NCBI GenBank assembly: GCA_900315105.1
Contig: OMXX01000006.1
Location: 1-64,000 of the forward strand
Direction: 5' to 3'
DNA length: 64,000 nt
DNA from: an uncultured Prevotellaceae bacterium
GTDB taxonomy: Bacteria > Bacteroidota > Bacteroidia > Bacteroidales > Bacteroidaceae
The notes under the pieces were generated by a model. It worked only from the letters and a program-made list of their open reading frames with translations, was not told the DNA's origin and did not search any database. The position numbers and the translations under genes are program-made. Shown here piece after piece: positions 49,573 through 59,041 of the stretch (positions are counted from its first letter, which is position 1; each line of letters begins with the position of its first letter).

Positions 49573-51387
49573 CTATGCAAACTCTGAAAGTTCAAGCCAG
49601 CGCATTTCTTTTTCGTCAAGTTCCTCGTTGAGAATAGGCAGACGCTTGCTGAGTTCCGTGATTTTTTCAACATCGATAGTGCCGGAGCTGAGAGCATTTT
49701 CGATTTCTGATTTCTCTGCAGTAAGTGCTTCAATATCCTTCTCAAGTTGTGTGAACTCTTGACGTTCCTTATAGCTGAGCCTCCTCTTTTGTGGTGCTGC
49801 GTTAGGATCGCGAGGACCGCTCTTTGTTGTGGTTGTCTGTTGGGGAGTTGGTGTTGTAGCAGCGTCCTTTGGCTGTAATTTCTGCCATTCACGATATTGG
49901 GTGTAGTTGCCTGGGAAATCCTTAATCTTGCCCTCGCCTTGGAAAACGAGAAGATGATCCACAACCTTATCCATGAAGTAACGGTCGTGACTTACCACGA
50001 TTACACATCCGGGGAAGTCCTGAAGATATTCCTCAAGTATCTGAAGTGTTTTGATGTCAAGGTCGTTGGTAGGCTCGTCGAGAACGAGAAAGTTTGGATT
50101 CCTCATAAGTACGGTGCAGAGATATAGCTTGCGTTTCTCGCCTCCAGATAGCTTATACACGTAGTTGTATTGCTGTTCTGGGGTAAAAAGGAAATGCTGA
50201 AGAAACTGCGAAGCCGTGAGGTGACGACCTTGTCCGAGGTCTATGTAGTCGGCTATGTCGCGTATAACATCTATCACCTTCTGAGACTCATCAAACTGAA
50301 GTCCTTCCTGAGAGAAATAGCCGAATCTGACAGTCTCGCCAATATCAAACTTACCAGCATCAACAGGTTCAAGTCCGAGAAGGAGCTTGAGGAATGTTGA
50401 TTTGCCTGTACCGTTATTGCCAACAATGCCCATCTTCTCGAAACGTGCAAAGTTGTAATAGAAATTGTCGAGTATCGTCTTCCCCTCGGATGTCGGGTCG
50501 CCCTCTCGTGCAGGGAATGACTTTGATACATACTGACATTCGAATATCTTTGAACCGATATATACGGTAGATGCCTTCAAACGTATCTGTCGTTCTTCTA
50601 TTCGCTGTTTGGCAACTTTCTCAAGTTCATAGAAAGCCTCCTCACGATAGCGTGCTTTGTGTCCTCGTGCCTGTGGTTGTCGGCGCATCCATTCAAGTTC
50701 ACGACGGTAGAGGTTGTTGGCGTGCTCAATGTTGGCACGCATCGCGTCTATGCGTTCCTGCCTTTTCTCGAGATAATAGGAATAAGATCCTCGATATGAA
50801 TAGATAGTGTGGTTGTCGAGTTCAAGAATCACCGAACAGACATTGTCGAGAAAGTATCGATCGTGGGTTACCATTAGTAAGGTTCGGTTACCTCGTGTCA
50901 GGAATCCCTCAAGCCATACTACCATTTCGAGGTCAAGGTGGTTGGTCGGCTCGTCAAGAATGAGAAGGTCGGGATTGGAAATTAGAGCCTGAGCAAGAGC
51001 CACACGTTTCTGCTGACCACCACTTAGCTGTGACATTGGCTGGTCGAAATCACGTATCCGCAGCTGTGTGAGAATCTGCTTTGCCTTCAGTTGTGCGTCG
51101 TCATCCTTATCCACGCCAGAGAAACAAGCCTCCATAACCGTGGCATCTTCTGGGAACTTCGGTTCCTGACGAAGATAGCCTACTCGTATGCCGTTTCGGA
51201 AAATGATATCGCCCGAATCGCAACTTTCCTCACCGCAGAGCATGGAGAGGAGGGTTGTCTTGCCTGTACCGTTCTGTGCTATGAGACCGATACGTTGCCC
51301 TTCACCTATGGAGAAAGAGATGTTTTCGAAAAGAATCCTCTCTCCGAAACGCTTGCTTATATTTTGTACGTCAAGTAGTGGTTGCAC
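49573..51387 (-). CDS. ABC-F family ATPase (Uup/ribosome-associated type)
   Basis: A soluble twin-ATPase protein of the ABC-F class, members of which act on ribosomes in the E site. No membrane segments. The first cassette has the Walker A AQNGTGKTT (37-45) and signature LSGGQQKRVALAQ. The second has GNNGTGKST and LSGGEKRKL. The inter-domain linker is long and Arg-rich. The C-terminus adds a Pro/Thr linker and a coiled coil (YKERQEFTQLEKDIEAL) like Uup. Length 604. It is the last gene of the dnaN-to-ABC-F leftward run, 3 bp after engB. Confidence 0.9.
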   Translation of the reverse strand: MQPLLDVQNISKRFGERILFENISFSIGEGQRIGLIAQNGTGKTTLLSMLCGEESCDSGDIIFRNGIRVGYLRQEPKFPEDATVMEACFSGVDKDDDAQLKAKQILTQLRIRDFDQPMSQLSGGQQKRVALAQALISNPDLLILDEPTNHLDLEMVVWLEGFLTRGNRTLLMVTHDRYFLDNVCSVILELDNHTIYSYRGSYSYYLEKRQERIDAMRANIEHANNLYRRELEWMRRQPQARGHKARYREEAFYELEKVAKQRIEERQIRLKASTVYIGSKIFECQYVSKSFPAREGDPTSEGKTILDNFYYNFARFEKMGIVGNNGTGKSTFLKLLLGLEPVDAGKFDIGETVRFGYFSQEGLQFDESQKVIDVIRDIADYIDLGQGRHLTASQFLQHFLFTPEQQYNYVYKLSGGEKRKLYLCTVLMRNPNFLVLDEPTNDLDIKTLQILEEYLQDFPGCVIVVSHDRYFMDKVVDHLLVFQGEGKIKDFPGNYTQYREWQKLQPKDAATTPTPQQTTTTKSGPRDPNAAPQKRRLSYKERQEFTQLEKDIEALTAEKSEIENALSSGTIDVEKITELSKRLPILNEELDEKEMRWLELSEFA

Positions 51388-51390
51388 GTG

Positions 51391-52047
51391 TTATTCCTCC
51401 TCGTCTGTTGTTTCGGGGGTGGTGTTAAGGATCTCCTCAATATAGTCAAGAACTTCATCACGTCCTTGCTTCTTCTCTGATGACGTGATAAAATAAGGTG
51501 GAAGTTCCTCCCAAACATCAAGGAGTGTCTTCATATACTTCTCCGCATTTTGGCGCGCCCTTACAGGACCGAGTTTGTCGGCTTTCGTGAATACGATAGA
51601 GAAAGGAACACCGTTCTCGCCAAGCCAATCCATAAACTCACGGTCAATCTTCTGAGGATCATGTCTGATGTCGATGAGAAGGAACACGTTGACAAGTTGC
51701 TCGCGCTGTAGGATATATGTTGAAATCATGTTCTCGATTTCATCCTGCACTTTCTTTGAACGCTTGGCAAAACCATAGCCAGGAAGGTCTATGATATACC
51801 ATTGTTGGCTTGTAGGTGATGGCTGTTGGGTGGTAGCTTTTGACTCAATGAGAAAATGATTAATGAGAAGGGTCTTACCCGGTGTGGCAGATGTCTTTGC
51901 TAGGTTCTTATGGTTGCAAAGCATATTGATAAGACTTGATTTGCCCACGTTACTTCTGCCTATGAAGGCAAACTCCATAAGGTTGTCCTTGGGGCATTGA
52001 GATATCTTTGCCGAGCTTATCTTGAATTCAGATTTTTTGATTTCCAT
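51391..52047 (-). CDS. engB: Ribosome-assembly GTPase EngB
   Basis: A GTPase needed for 50S subunit assembly and cell division. The 218 residues show G1 GRSNVGKSS (30-38), the TSATPGKT switch, DLPGYG (G3) and TKADKLG (G4). The C-terminus ends in an acidic [10 protein letters not shown] tail. It is placed between the TPR pseudoprotease and ABC-F genes with short gaps, probably in the same transcript. Confidence 0.95.
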   Translation of the reverse strand: MEIKKSEFKISSAKISQCPKDNLMEFAFIGRSNVGKSSLINMLCNHKNLAKTSATPGKTLLINHFLIESKATTQQPSPTSQQWYIIDLPGYGFAKRSKKVQDEIENMISTYILQREQLVNVFLLIDIRHDPQKIDREFMDWLGENGVPFSIVFTKADKLGPVRARQNAEKYMKTLLDVWEELPPYFITSSEKKQGRDEVLDYIEEILNTTPETTDEEE

Positions 52048-52074
52048 GTCTTTTCAGTTTAGAATAACCTAAAA

Positions 52075-53757
52075 TTACTTTGAGTATTTCTCCATAAGTG
52101 GCTCTGCCATTTCCGAACCGAGTTCCTTGGCCTTTTCAAGACTTGCCAAGCCCTCCTTCTTCTTACCTTTGAGTATCTGCGCGAGACCGTAAACGGCATG
52201 AGCGTCACCATATTCTGGGAAGCGGGTCATGCAGAGTTGGGCAGTAGCCATACCCTCATCAATCTTGTTTACCCTAACTTGAAGCATAGCCTTCTCTGCA
52301 TAATAGAGCTGCTCGTTTGGAGCGAGGGTGATAGCCTTGTCTATATCATCAAGGGCAGGCTGATACAGTTTCGCCTTTAGTTCTGCCTGTTCCTTGAGGT
52401 AGAAAAACTTGCCGTTCAGCATCTGTCCCATAAGTTTCTCATATTCGCTATAATCGGCAGCCGCTTTACGATACATGCCATTATCGTCAAGATATTTACC
52501 GCGAATCATAAGGTATGGAGCGGCATCCGCCTTGTATGGCTGTGGAAAGCATGCAACTGCACTATCCAGCATTTCGATAACTTTTTCCTTTGGGGCATTA
52601 TTCGCCTGAAGACAGAGAGAAGCATTGTAGAAACACTCTGCGCTTCTCATATTCGTCTTTGTCACATCGATGAAAATGTTGTATGCCTCGTCGTATCTCT
52701 TGGCTGTGTAGAGAATCTTACCCTTGTGAAGGTTATATACAGGCAACGGATTCACTCCCATAGCGGCATCAACCTCGGCAATGGCTTTATCTAGAGTCCA
52801 TTCGGTAAATGTACTGTCATTGCTGTAAAGCAGTTTGTTGAAGATGATTTTTGAGTAGTCGAAATGAGGCTCGTCCTTCTTTTCGCATTTCTCAATACCT
52901 TCCTCCATAACTCTTGCAGCCTCAGCAAACTGTCCCTTGTTCGACAGATAGAGTGCCTTTGAGTTGTAGCCTTCTGATGCTGTAGGGAATTTGCTGATGA
53001 ACTCATCCGCCATGCCTAAGATATTGTCGTTGGCATTGTTGCCCTGGTTCATGAAGAGCGCAACGACAGCTTGGTCGAAATCATCAGGAAGTGCAACGCG
53101 CATCTGCGTGAGGCGCATCGTGGCTTGCTTTGATGTAAAGCCACTTACGGTCATTGACATGGCATACTGAGCACTTGGGCAATATATATCCGTGCGCTTT
53201 TTTGCCGGTTGCATAAGACCGAGCAATTCACCGTTGTTGTTGAGGAAAGGAGAACCTGCAAGTTCGTCGGATGCCGTCTGTTCATAAATATAATATGGTA
53301 GGTCGTTCTGGAATGACTCTACCTTTGATGGCTGATATTTCTTTATTACAGGATTCTTGATGTCATATTCAATTAGCCAACTATCGCTGCCTGCCTCAAT
53401 CTTTGTTTGTGCAATGGCGATAGGTGTGATTGCCATCTTCTTTTCTTCTGGAACAACGACCTTGAACTTTGACACATTGTATATCTCGTTTGCACCAATC
53501 AGACAATCCACGTCATACTTCCTGCCTTGAGCATCTATGATATTCGCTTTTGAGGCACCGATGAATGCCTCCCATGTGGCAAGACATGTGCCGTTAGCAT
53601 CAACAAAAGCGCCATAACCGGTATGTAGCAGATTCCCGTTTGCATCGAATGTTGTGAGCTTGAACATGCTCTTTGCCGCCTTCTTAACGGCAGATGATTG
53701 TGCCATTGCCATGAAAGGCATGAGCAGAAGAGTTATGAATATAGTGATTTTTTTCAT
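52075..53757 (-). CDS. Exported trypsin-fold pseudoprotease with TPR repeats
   Basis: A 560-residue exported protein. After a signal peptide (MKKITIFITLLLMPFMAMA) residues of about 25-215 look like a trypsin-type domain: FDANGNLLHTGYGAFVDANG is like the start of the HtrA core. The usual TNxHV histidine site is replaced by ATWEAF (60-65), and the serine loop reads DELAGSPF (164-171) in place of GNSGGP. It is therefore probably catalytically dead. TPR repeats fill residues of about 230-550 (YNSKALYLSNKGQFAEAARV, YAEKAMLQVRVNKIDEG). A periplasmic scaffold role is likely. It lies 27 bp after recN. Confidence 0.75.
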   Translation of the reverse strand: MKKITIFITLLLMPFMAMAQSSAVKKAAKSMFKLTTFDANGNLLHTGYGAFVDANGTCLATWEAFIGASKANIIDAQGRKYDVDCLIGANEIYNVSKFKVVVPEEKKMAITPIAIAQTKIEAGSDSWLIEYDIKNPVIKKYQPSKVESFQNDLPYYIYEQTASDELAGSPFLNNNGELLGLMQPAKKRTDIYCPSAQYAMSMTVSGFTSKQATMRLTQMRVALPDDFDQAVVALFMNQGNNANDNILGMADEFISKFPTASEGYNSKALYLSNKGQFAEAARVMEEGIEKCEKKDEPHFDYSKIIFNKLLYSNDSTFTEWTLDKAIAEVDAAMGVNPLPVYNLHKGKILYTAKRYDEAYNIFIDVTKTNMRSAECFYNASLCLQANNAPKEKVIEMLDSAVACFPQPYKADAAPYLMIRGKYLDDNGMYRKAAADYSEYEKLMGQMLNGKFFYLKEQAELKAKLYQPALDDIDKAITLAPNEQLYYAEKAMLQVRVNKIDEGMATAQLCMTRFPEYGDAHAVYGLAQILKGKKKEGLASLEKAKELGSEMAEPLMEKYSK

Positions 53758-53784
53758 TTTGTCATTTACAATTTACCTTTTCGT

Positions 53785-55461
53785 TTATCTTTTCAGCAGT
53801 TCCCTTGCGTTAGTTAGTGCTGCCTCGCTGATGTTCTCACCGCTCAACATCTGTGCGATTTCCTGAACACGTTCTTCATCGTTGAGACGGCGCATGAGGG
53901 AAGTTGTGCCGCTTTCCGTGTCGTGCTTCTCCACCTTATAGTGGCATGAGCCCTTTGATGCTATTTGTGGTAGATGCGTGATACTGATTACCTGACGGTT
54001 TGCCTCGCCCATCTCCTTCATTATCTCAGCCATCTTCTCAGCCATCTTACCGCTTACACCGGTGTCAATCTCATCGAAGATGATGGTCGGCAGTTTTACA
54101 GCTCCGCTTATCATCGCCTTCAGCGACAGCATCACGCGGGCAATCTCACCTCCCGATGCCACTTGCGATACTGGGCGCAATGCCATACCCTTGTTGGCAG
54201 AGAACATGAACGCTATCTTATCCTGACCATCTTTGGTTAGATGTGATGAATCTTCAGACTTGTTGCTGGTAAGTTCAACAGCAAATTGCACGTTAGGCAT
54301 CCCGAGTGCCATGAGACGTTTGTGAATCTCCTCCTCTACGGTCTTGGCTGCCTTGGTGCGTGTTTTGGTGAGTGCCTCTGCAAGTTGCAAGGCTTCCTTT
54401 CTTAGTGATGTGACCTTGGCGGTCTGTTCCTTCAATTCCTCATCGGAATTGTCAATGGCATCAATGGCACGTTGCAAACGGTCACGTTCCTCTATCAATT
54501 CCTCAACAGTGTTCTTTGAGTATTTCTTCTCAAGAGAGTAGAATGTGTCAAGGCGGTCATTGATGTATTCGAGACGCTTAGGGTCGAACTCAACATCATC
54601 AAGTGCGTTGTTGATGTCGGATGCGATATCCTTAATCTCGATATATGCGCTTTCAAGTCTTTCCGACAGTTCTTCCACCTGTGGGAATACGCTTGTGATG
54701 CTCTCGATGCTACCGCAAACCTGCTTGAGATTACCAATTATGTCGTTGTCATCACCATTCAAAAGTGTATCGGCAGCATATAGGGCTGATTTTATTTCCT
54801 CCGTATGCGATGCGCTATCCTGTTCCTGTTCAAGTTCCTCTTGCTCGCCTTCCACAAGGTTGGCAGCCGTTAGTTCCTCAAGCTGGAAACGCATGAAGTC
54901 CTCATTCTTCTGATTCTCGGAAATACTTTCTTTTAGTTCGGCAAGAGCCTTCTCTGCAGCATTAAGTTCGTGGAAAGCCTTTGTGTATGCTTCGCGTTCT
55001 TTGGTATTCCGGGCGATGATATCAACGGTGTTCAACTGGAAGTCTTCCTTTTGCAGAAGGAGGTTCTGATGCTGTGAATGAACATCCATTAGCATCTCGC
55101 CAAGTTCCTTCATCTGATGGACGGTGGCTGGTGTATCGTTGATGAAACCACGACTTTTGCCCGATGCTGTTAGTTCGCGACGTATTATGCAGTCGTCGGC
55201 ATCGAAGTCTATTTCATTCTCATCAAACCATTCCTTCATGTCGTATGCAGAGAGATTGAAATGCGCTTCGATACTGCATTTCTGTGCACCAGTCTTTATT
55301 GCCTTGGTATCGGCACGCTGTCCCATGAGCAATCCGATGGCACCAAGCACGATACTCTTACCTGCACCCGTCTCACCTGTAATGACAGAGAAGCCTGATT
55401 CAAAATCAATGTCCAGACTGTCAATAAGAGCGAAGTTTCTTATATGTAATTCTTTAAGCAT
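53785..55461 (-). CDS. recN: DNA repair protein RecN
   Basis: An SMC-like ATPase acting at double-strand breaks. The 558 residues begin with MLKELHIRNFALIDSLDIDF and Walker A GETGAGKS (29-36). A long coiled coil (about residues 150-360) follows. The C-terminal half has SGGEIARVMLSLK signature and IIFDEIDTGVSG (Walker B), then SITHLPQIAS. The start is 4 bp after the PorD-like gene, showing tight operon packing. Confidence 0.95.
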   Translation of the reverse strand: MLKELHIRNFALIDSLDIDFESGFSVITGETGAGKSIVLGAIGLLMGQRADTKAIKTGAQKCSIEAHFNLSAYDMKEWFDENEIDFDADDCIIRRELTASGKSRGFINDTPATVHQMKELGEMLMDVHSQHQNLLLQKEDFQLNTVDIIARNTKEREAYTKAFHELNAAEKALAELKESISENQKNEDFMRFQLEELTAANLVEGEQEELEQEQDSASHTEEIKSALYAADTLLNGDDNDIIGNLKQVCGSIESITSVFPQVEELSERLESAYIEIKDIASDINNALDDVEFDPKRLEYINDRLDTFYSLEKKYSKNTVEELIEERDRLQRAIDAIDNSDEELKEQTAKVTSLRKEALQLAEALTKTRTKAAKTVEEEIHKRLMALGMPNVQFAVELTSNKSEDSSHLTKDGQDKIAFMFSANKGMALRPVSQVASGGEIARVMLSLKAMISGAVKLPTIIFDEIDTGVSGKMAEKMAEIMKEMGEANRQVISITHLPQIASKGSCHYKVEKHDTESGTTSLMRRLNDEERVQEIAQMLSGENISEAALTNARELLKR

Positions 55462-55465
55462 TGAA

Positions 55466-56401
55466 CTATTGTTTTATCTTCTCCCACGTATTGTTTTGCG
55501 AGGCATTGATACTAAAGAGAATATCATATACTGATTCTTTCTCTTTCTGTGTACCTTTTCCTTTATATATGTTGGCTAACTCATCTTTCTTATAGTCGGT
55601 CCATATCTGTGGAAGCATGGAAAGAGGACGGTCTTCGTGTGCCTTCTTCAGATTCTCCTGAATGGCGGTGGTTATCTCCGTGCGACCTCGCTCCACGTTG
55701 TTTGCCATCTCGTCAAGTCCCTTGCGATAGTAGTTGTACTGCAACTGACGGAAAGGAGCCATAGCTCCGTCGAGATAATCGTTGATTATAGCAAATCGGT
55801 TTCTGGAGTTGTCGAAAGCCTTCCATCCCGGATAGTCGAGATTCTGGGCATTGTTGGTGAGGTTCATACATTTCTGCAATATCTCCTCTCCTCCGTTTGG
55901 TGCGAAGGTGTCAAGGTCAATTCCGATAAGGAGATAGGCATAATAGGCAAGGAGAGCAGTCAACTGGTTGTCGATATTCTCTTCGTTGAACTCAATCTGG
56001 TCAAACTGCGAGAACTGAAAATCGAAGTTCTGATCGGTGTTGTTATAGATTGTCGTTGTATAAGAACTGTTAAACACAGGTCGGCTAGCCTGAATAGTGG
56101 CGGTGCATCCCCATGAGTTTTCCTCTTGCGAGAATTTCTTTATCGTGAGGTTGAAGTTGGCGGAAATACGCTCGTTCTCCTTGAACTGTAGGTTTGTCCA
56201 TTGGCGGTTGTTGAAGAACTCCTCCAAAGTCTCCTTCAGTTTGTCGAAGATGCCTTGGTCGGCTATCTGTACGGCATTGTGGTTTATGGCGAATTTTGCC
56301 TTGAACTCCTGAGCAGACGAAAAGGCATTACACAACCATACCATCGCAATGACTGCGATGGTACGGATTGTGATAGTATTATGATGGATATTGAAACGCA
56401 C
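55466..56401 (-). CDS. DUF4835 / PorD-like exported protein (GTG start)
   Basis: A 311-residue exported protein of the DUF4835 family, whose Porphyromonas member PorD is linked to type IX secretion. The GTG at 56401 lies 2 bp after the exonuclease stop and yields a good signal peptide (MRFNIHHNTITIRTIAVIAM to FSSAQ). An ATG at 56452 would overlap the exonuclease gene and put 17 charged residues before it, so GTG is preferred. FKAKFAINHNAVQIADQGIF is a family motif. In many Bacteroidetes the order is dnaN-exonuclease-coaBC-DUF4835-recN; here coaBC is missing. Confidence 0.82.
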   Translation of the reverse strand: MRFNIHHNTITIRTIAVIAMVWLCNAFSSAQEFKAKFAINHNAVQIADQGIFDKLKETLEEFFNNRQWTNLQFKENERISANFNLTIKKFSQEENSWGCTATIQASRPVFNSSYTTTIYNNTDQNFDFQFSQFDQIEFNEENIDNQLTALLAYYAYLLIGIDLDTFAPNGGEEILQKCMNLTNNAQNLDYPGWKAFDNSRNRFAIINDYLDGAMAPFRQLQYNYYRKGLDEMANNVERGRTEITTAIQENLKKAHEDRPLSMLPQIWTDYKKDELANIYKGKGTQKEKESVYDILFSINASQNNTWEKIKQ

Positions 56402-56403
56402 TT

Positions 56404-57264
56404 TTAATTTTTTACTGTATAAATCTCGCGCATCTTTATTCTTGTCATCCACTGCTTGGTTTCAAGCGGGAAGTCACCGCCAATCATCCAAGAGTAGTAG
56501 CCAGGGTCTCGTCGAAGTACATCGGCAACAGCCATGCCTTTGTATTTGCCGAAGTTGAATAGTTCCTGTTTTCTCGGCTTGCCGTTTTTGTCGAGAAGTG
56601 GCTTGCCGTCAGGACCTTTCACTTCGCCCCATATCATTCTGCCTGCGAAATCCACATTGTCATTCTGGCGTGAGAACTCATTGAGCACATCCATGTTGTT
56701 CTCCAGTTTGCGGTCTTCTTCTTCCTGCTTTGCTGGGTCGTACATGTCGAGCTGTGCCTGAAGTACCTTCCAAGTTGCCTCGGTGTCCTGATCGGCGAGG
56801 TGTGCCTGAAAGTCGTCCTCCATCTTCCTGCCACAATAGAATTTGTATGCGGCAGCAAGGTTACGGCGCTCCATCTTGTGGAAGATTGTCTGTACGTCGA
56901 TGAGACGGCACTTGGAGAAGTCGAATGATTGTCCTGCACGTAGCAGCTCCTCTGCGAGCATCGGCACGTCGAACCTGTTGGAATTGAAACCTGCGAAATC
57001 ACATCCCTCAAAGTCCTTTACGAGTGTTCCCGAAAGTTCCTTGAACGTTGGCTTGTCTGCCAGCATCTCGTCGGTGATGCTTGTTATCTCCGTAATCACA
57101 GGCGGTAGCTTGCACTCAGGGTTCACCATGTAGTTCCTGCGTGTCTCTGTACCGTCAGGCATCGCCTTGATGTATGAGATCTGGATGATTCGGTCCTTGC
57201 TTATGTCCAATCCTGTGGTCTCAAGATCAAAGATGATGAGAGGCTTTGTCAAGTTGAGTTTCAT
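56404..57264 (-). CDS. DEDDh exonuclease (DnaQ family)
   Basis: A 286-residue 3'-5' exonuclease with IIFDLETTGLD (Asp13, Glu15), FNSNRFDVPMLAEEL (second Asp) and HLADQDTEATW (His and Asp), so the DEDDh set is complete. The C-terminus carries a DUF3820-like LFNFGKYKGMAVADVL segment. The enzyme may proofread or act in repair rather than as the replicase epsilon subunit. It lies 6 bp after dnaN. Confidence 0.9.
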   Translation of the reverse strand: MKLNLTKPLIIFDLETTGLDISKDRIIQISYIKAMPDGTETRRNYMVNPECKLPPVITEITSITDEMLADKPTFKELSGTLVKDFEGCDFAGFNSNRFDVPMLAEELLRAGQSFDFSKCRLIDVQTIFHKMERRNLAAAYKFYCGRKMEDDFQAHLADQDTEATWKVLQAQLDMYDPAKQEEEDRKLENNMDVLNEFSRQNDNVDFAGRMIWGEVKGPDGKPLLDKNGKPRKQELFNFGKYKGMAVADVLRRDPGYYSWMIGGDFPLETKQWMTRIKMREIYTVKN

Positions 57265-57270
57265 CCCCGA

Positions 57271-58395
57271 TTAATCGTTAAGGAGCATTGGCATGATCAG
57301 CATGAGGATATCCTCGCCCTCTGGCTGCTGTGAAGGACTGATAAGACCTGCCCTACCTGGATCTGCAAGTTCGATGACGATGTCATCGGAAGAAATGTTG
57401 TTACAAATCTCGTACAGAGCACCGCCCTTGAAACCTATGCTCATAGGCATACCGCCATACTCACATGCTATTGTCTCACGAGCGCTTGTTGCGAAGTCGT
57501 GATCCTCAGCGTTGATTTCAAGTGTATTGAACTCCAAACGAAGCTTGATAAGCTGTGTGCTCTCGCTTGCAAATGGCATGACTCTTCGTATAGCGCTTAC
57601 GAGTGCCTTCCTGTCGAGAGTCAAGGTGTTTGGATTGTCCTTTGGAATAACGCTGTTATAGTTAGGATACCTTCCCTCGATGAGTCGGCATGAGAGCATA
57701 CCGTCAGCGAAGTGGATCTCTGCATTTGTCTGGTTGAAGCTGATAGTTACGTCATAGTCGCCTGAACCGAGAACAGAGCGGAGAAGGTTTGCCGGCTTCT
57801 TTGGCAGGATGAAAGATGAAGGAATCTCGGTCTTGCAACTGTAGATACGGTTTCTTACGAGCTTATGGCCGTCGGATGCGACGATTGCCATGTAGTCCTC
57901 GGTAAGGTCGAAGTAAAGACCGTTCATCACCATTCTCAATTCGTCCTGTGCTGTTGCGAAGATAGTGCGGTTGATGTTGTTGGCAAGAACCTCAGCAGGA
58001 ATTGTTGTTGTTGTAGCCTCGCCTTCAAGAGTCTTGAGACGTGGGTATTCATCGGCTTTCTGACCGTAAATCTTATATGAACCGTTCAGATAGTTCATCT
58101 GAATGCTGCAATCGTCGAGGTTTACGTCGAAGACGAGTGGCTGGTCGGCAAGCTCCTTGACTGCCGTTAGCATAATTCTGTTAGGTACGCAGAAAGAACC
58201 GTTGACGTCATACTCGTTCAGGTCAACGGTGCATTTCATCATATTAGAGTTGTCTGAAGCTGTAAGGATGAGTTTCCCGTCTTGTACCTCGAAGAGAAAG
58301 CATTCAAGAATGCTGATGCTGTTCTTAGGACTTATGACTTTGCTCAGAATGTTAAGTTTACTGTTTAGAGCTGTGCTTGAAATTGAAAATCTCAT
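57271..58395 (-). CDS. dnaN: DNA polymerase III beta subunit (sliding clamp)
   Basis: The ring-shaped processivity clamp of the replicative polymerase. The 374 residues start MRFSISSTALNSKL and end in LMIMPMLLND, the characteristic clamp C-terminus (consensus MPM). Interior motifs such as IEGRYPNYNSVIP match the family. The start at 58395 is preferred because 59 upstream in-frame codons are AT-rich and lie across the promoter. It is first in the seven-gene leftward run. dnaA is not nearby, as is usual in Bacteroidetes. Confidence 0.95.
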   Translation of the reverse strand: MRFSISSTALNSKLNILSKVISPKNSISILECFLFEVQDGKLILTASDNSNMMKCTVDLNEYDVNGSFCVPNRIMLTAVKELADQPLVFDVNLDDCSIQMNYLNGSYKIYGQKADEYPRLKTLEGEATTTTIPAEVLANNINRTIFATAQDELRMVMNGLYFDLTEDYMAIVASDGHKLVRNRIYSCKTEIPSSFILPKKPANLLRSVLGSGDYDVTISFNQTNAEIHFADGMLSCRLIEGRYPNYNSVIPKDNPNTLTLDRKALVSAIRRVMPFASESTQLIKLRLEFNTLEINAEDHDFATSARETIACEYGGMPMSIGFKGGALYEICNNISSDDIVIELADPGRAGLISPSQQPEGEDILMLIMPMLLND

Positions 58396-58448
58396 AGTCT
58401 TGTATGATTTGTTTAGTTTCTTATTGTTCAAATGTGTTAAATTGCCTA

Positions 58449-58456
58449 CAAAGATA
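58449..58456 (-). promoter_or_regulatory. -7 promoter element of dnaN
   Basis: TATCTTTG on the minus strand, 54 bp before the start codon; TTTC occupies the -33 position. Confidence 0.65.
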
Positions 58457-58613
58457 CAAAACTTTTGTGTTATTTGAAAAAATATTCCCAATAAAGTTGT
58501 CGATTTTAAAAATATTTTAGTAATTTCGCAGACGAAAACGGCATCAATTTGAAGAATTGTCTTTTTCTGCAACCTTTAAATAGATTTTAAATCAAAAACA
58601 ACAATAAAAAATA

Positions 58614-59030
58614 ATGGAATTACAAGGTAAAGTAATAGCAGCTCTTCCTGAGCGTAGTGGCGTAAGTGCCCGTGGCGAATGGAAGTCACAGGAGTTCGTA
58701 ATTGAGTATCAGGAGGGACAGTACCCACGCCATCTGGTGTTCACTGTGTTCGGAGCAGATCGTCTTCAGCGCTTCAATATCCAGATAGGCCAGACTGTAC
58801 TCGTTGCTTTCGATATTGACGCTCATGAATGGAATGGCCGCTGGTTTACAGATATCCGTGCCTTCGACGTGCGCCTGGTTGATCCTAATGCTGTTCCTGC
58901 TCAGACTGCTCCAATGCAGAATCAGGCAGCTCCAATGGGTGATGCTCCAATGGCCGATGCAAATCCTGCAGCACCATTCCCTCCACAGCAAGAGGCAGCA
59001 GGTGAGTCTGCAGATGATCTCCCATTCTAA
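58614..59030 (+). CDS. DUF3127 protein with SSB-like C-terminal tip
   Basis: A 138-residue protein. Residues 1-95 match the DUF3127 domain, an OB-fold-like module (MELQGKVIAALPERSGVS, KSQEFVIEYQ, FNIQIGQTVLVAFDIDA). A Gln/Pro/Ala-rich tail follows and ends in SADDLPF, closely like the acidic C-terminal tip (DDDIPF) by which single-stranded DNA-binding protein recruits repair enzymes. A role with ssDNA or replication proteins is therefore plausible, and dnaN is divergent to it. It is followed after 11 bp by a TetR gene. Confidence 0.85.
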   Translation: MELQGKVIAALPERSGVSARGEWKSQEFVIEYQEGQYPRHLVFTVFGADRLQRFNIQIGQTVLVAFDIDAHEWNGRWFTDIRAFDVRLVDPNAVPAQTAPMQNQAAPMGDAPMADANPAAPFPPQQEAAGESADDLPF

Positions 59031-59041
59031 AAAAGAATAAT

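Noticed and set aside
57271..58572. Replication origin near dnaN
   Set aside because: No dnaA gene and no cluster of DnaA-box-like sites was noticed; dnaN apart from dnaA is normal in Bacteroidetes.
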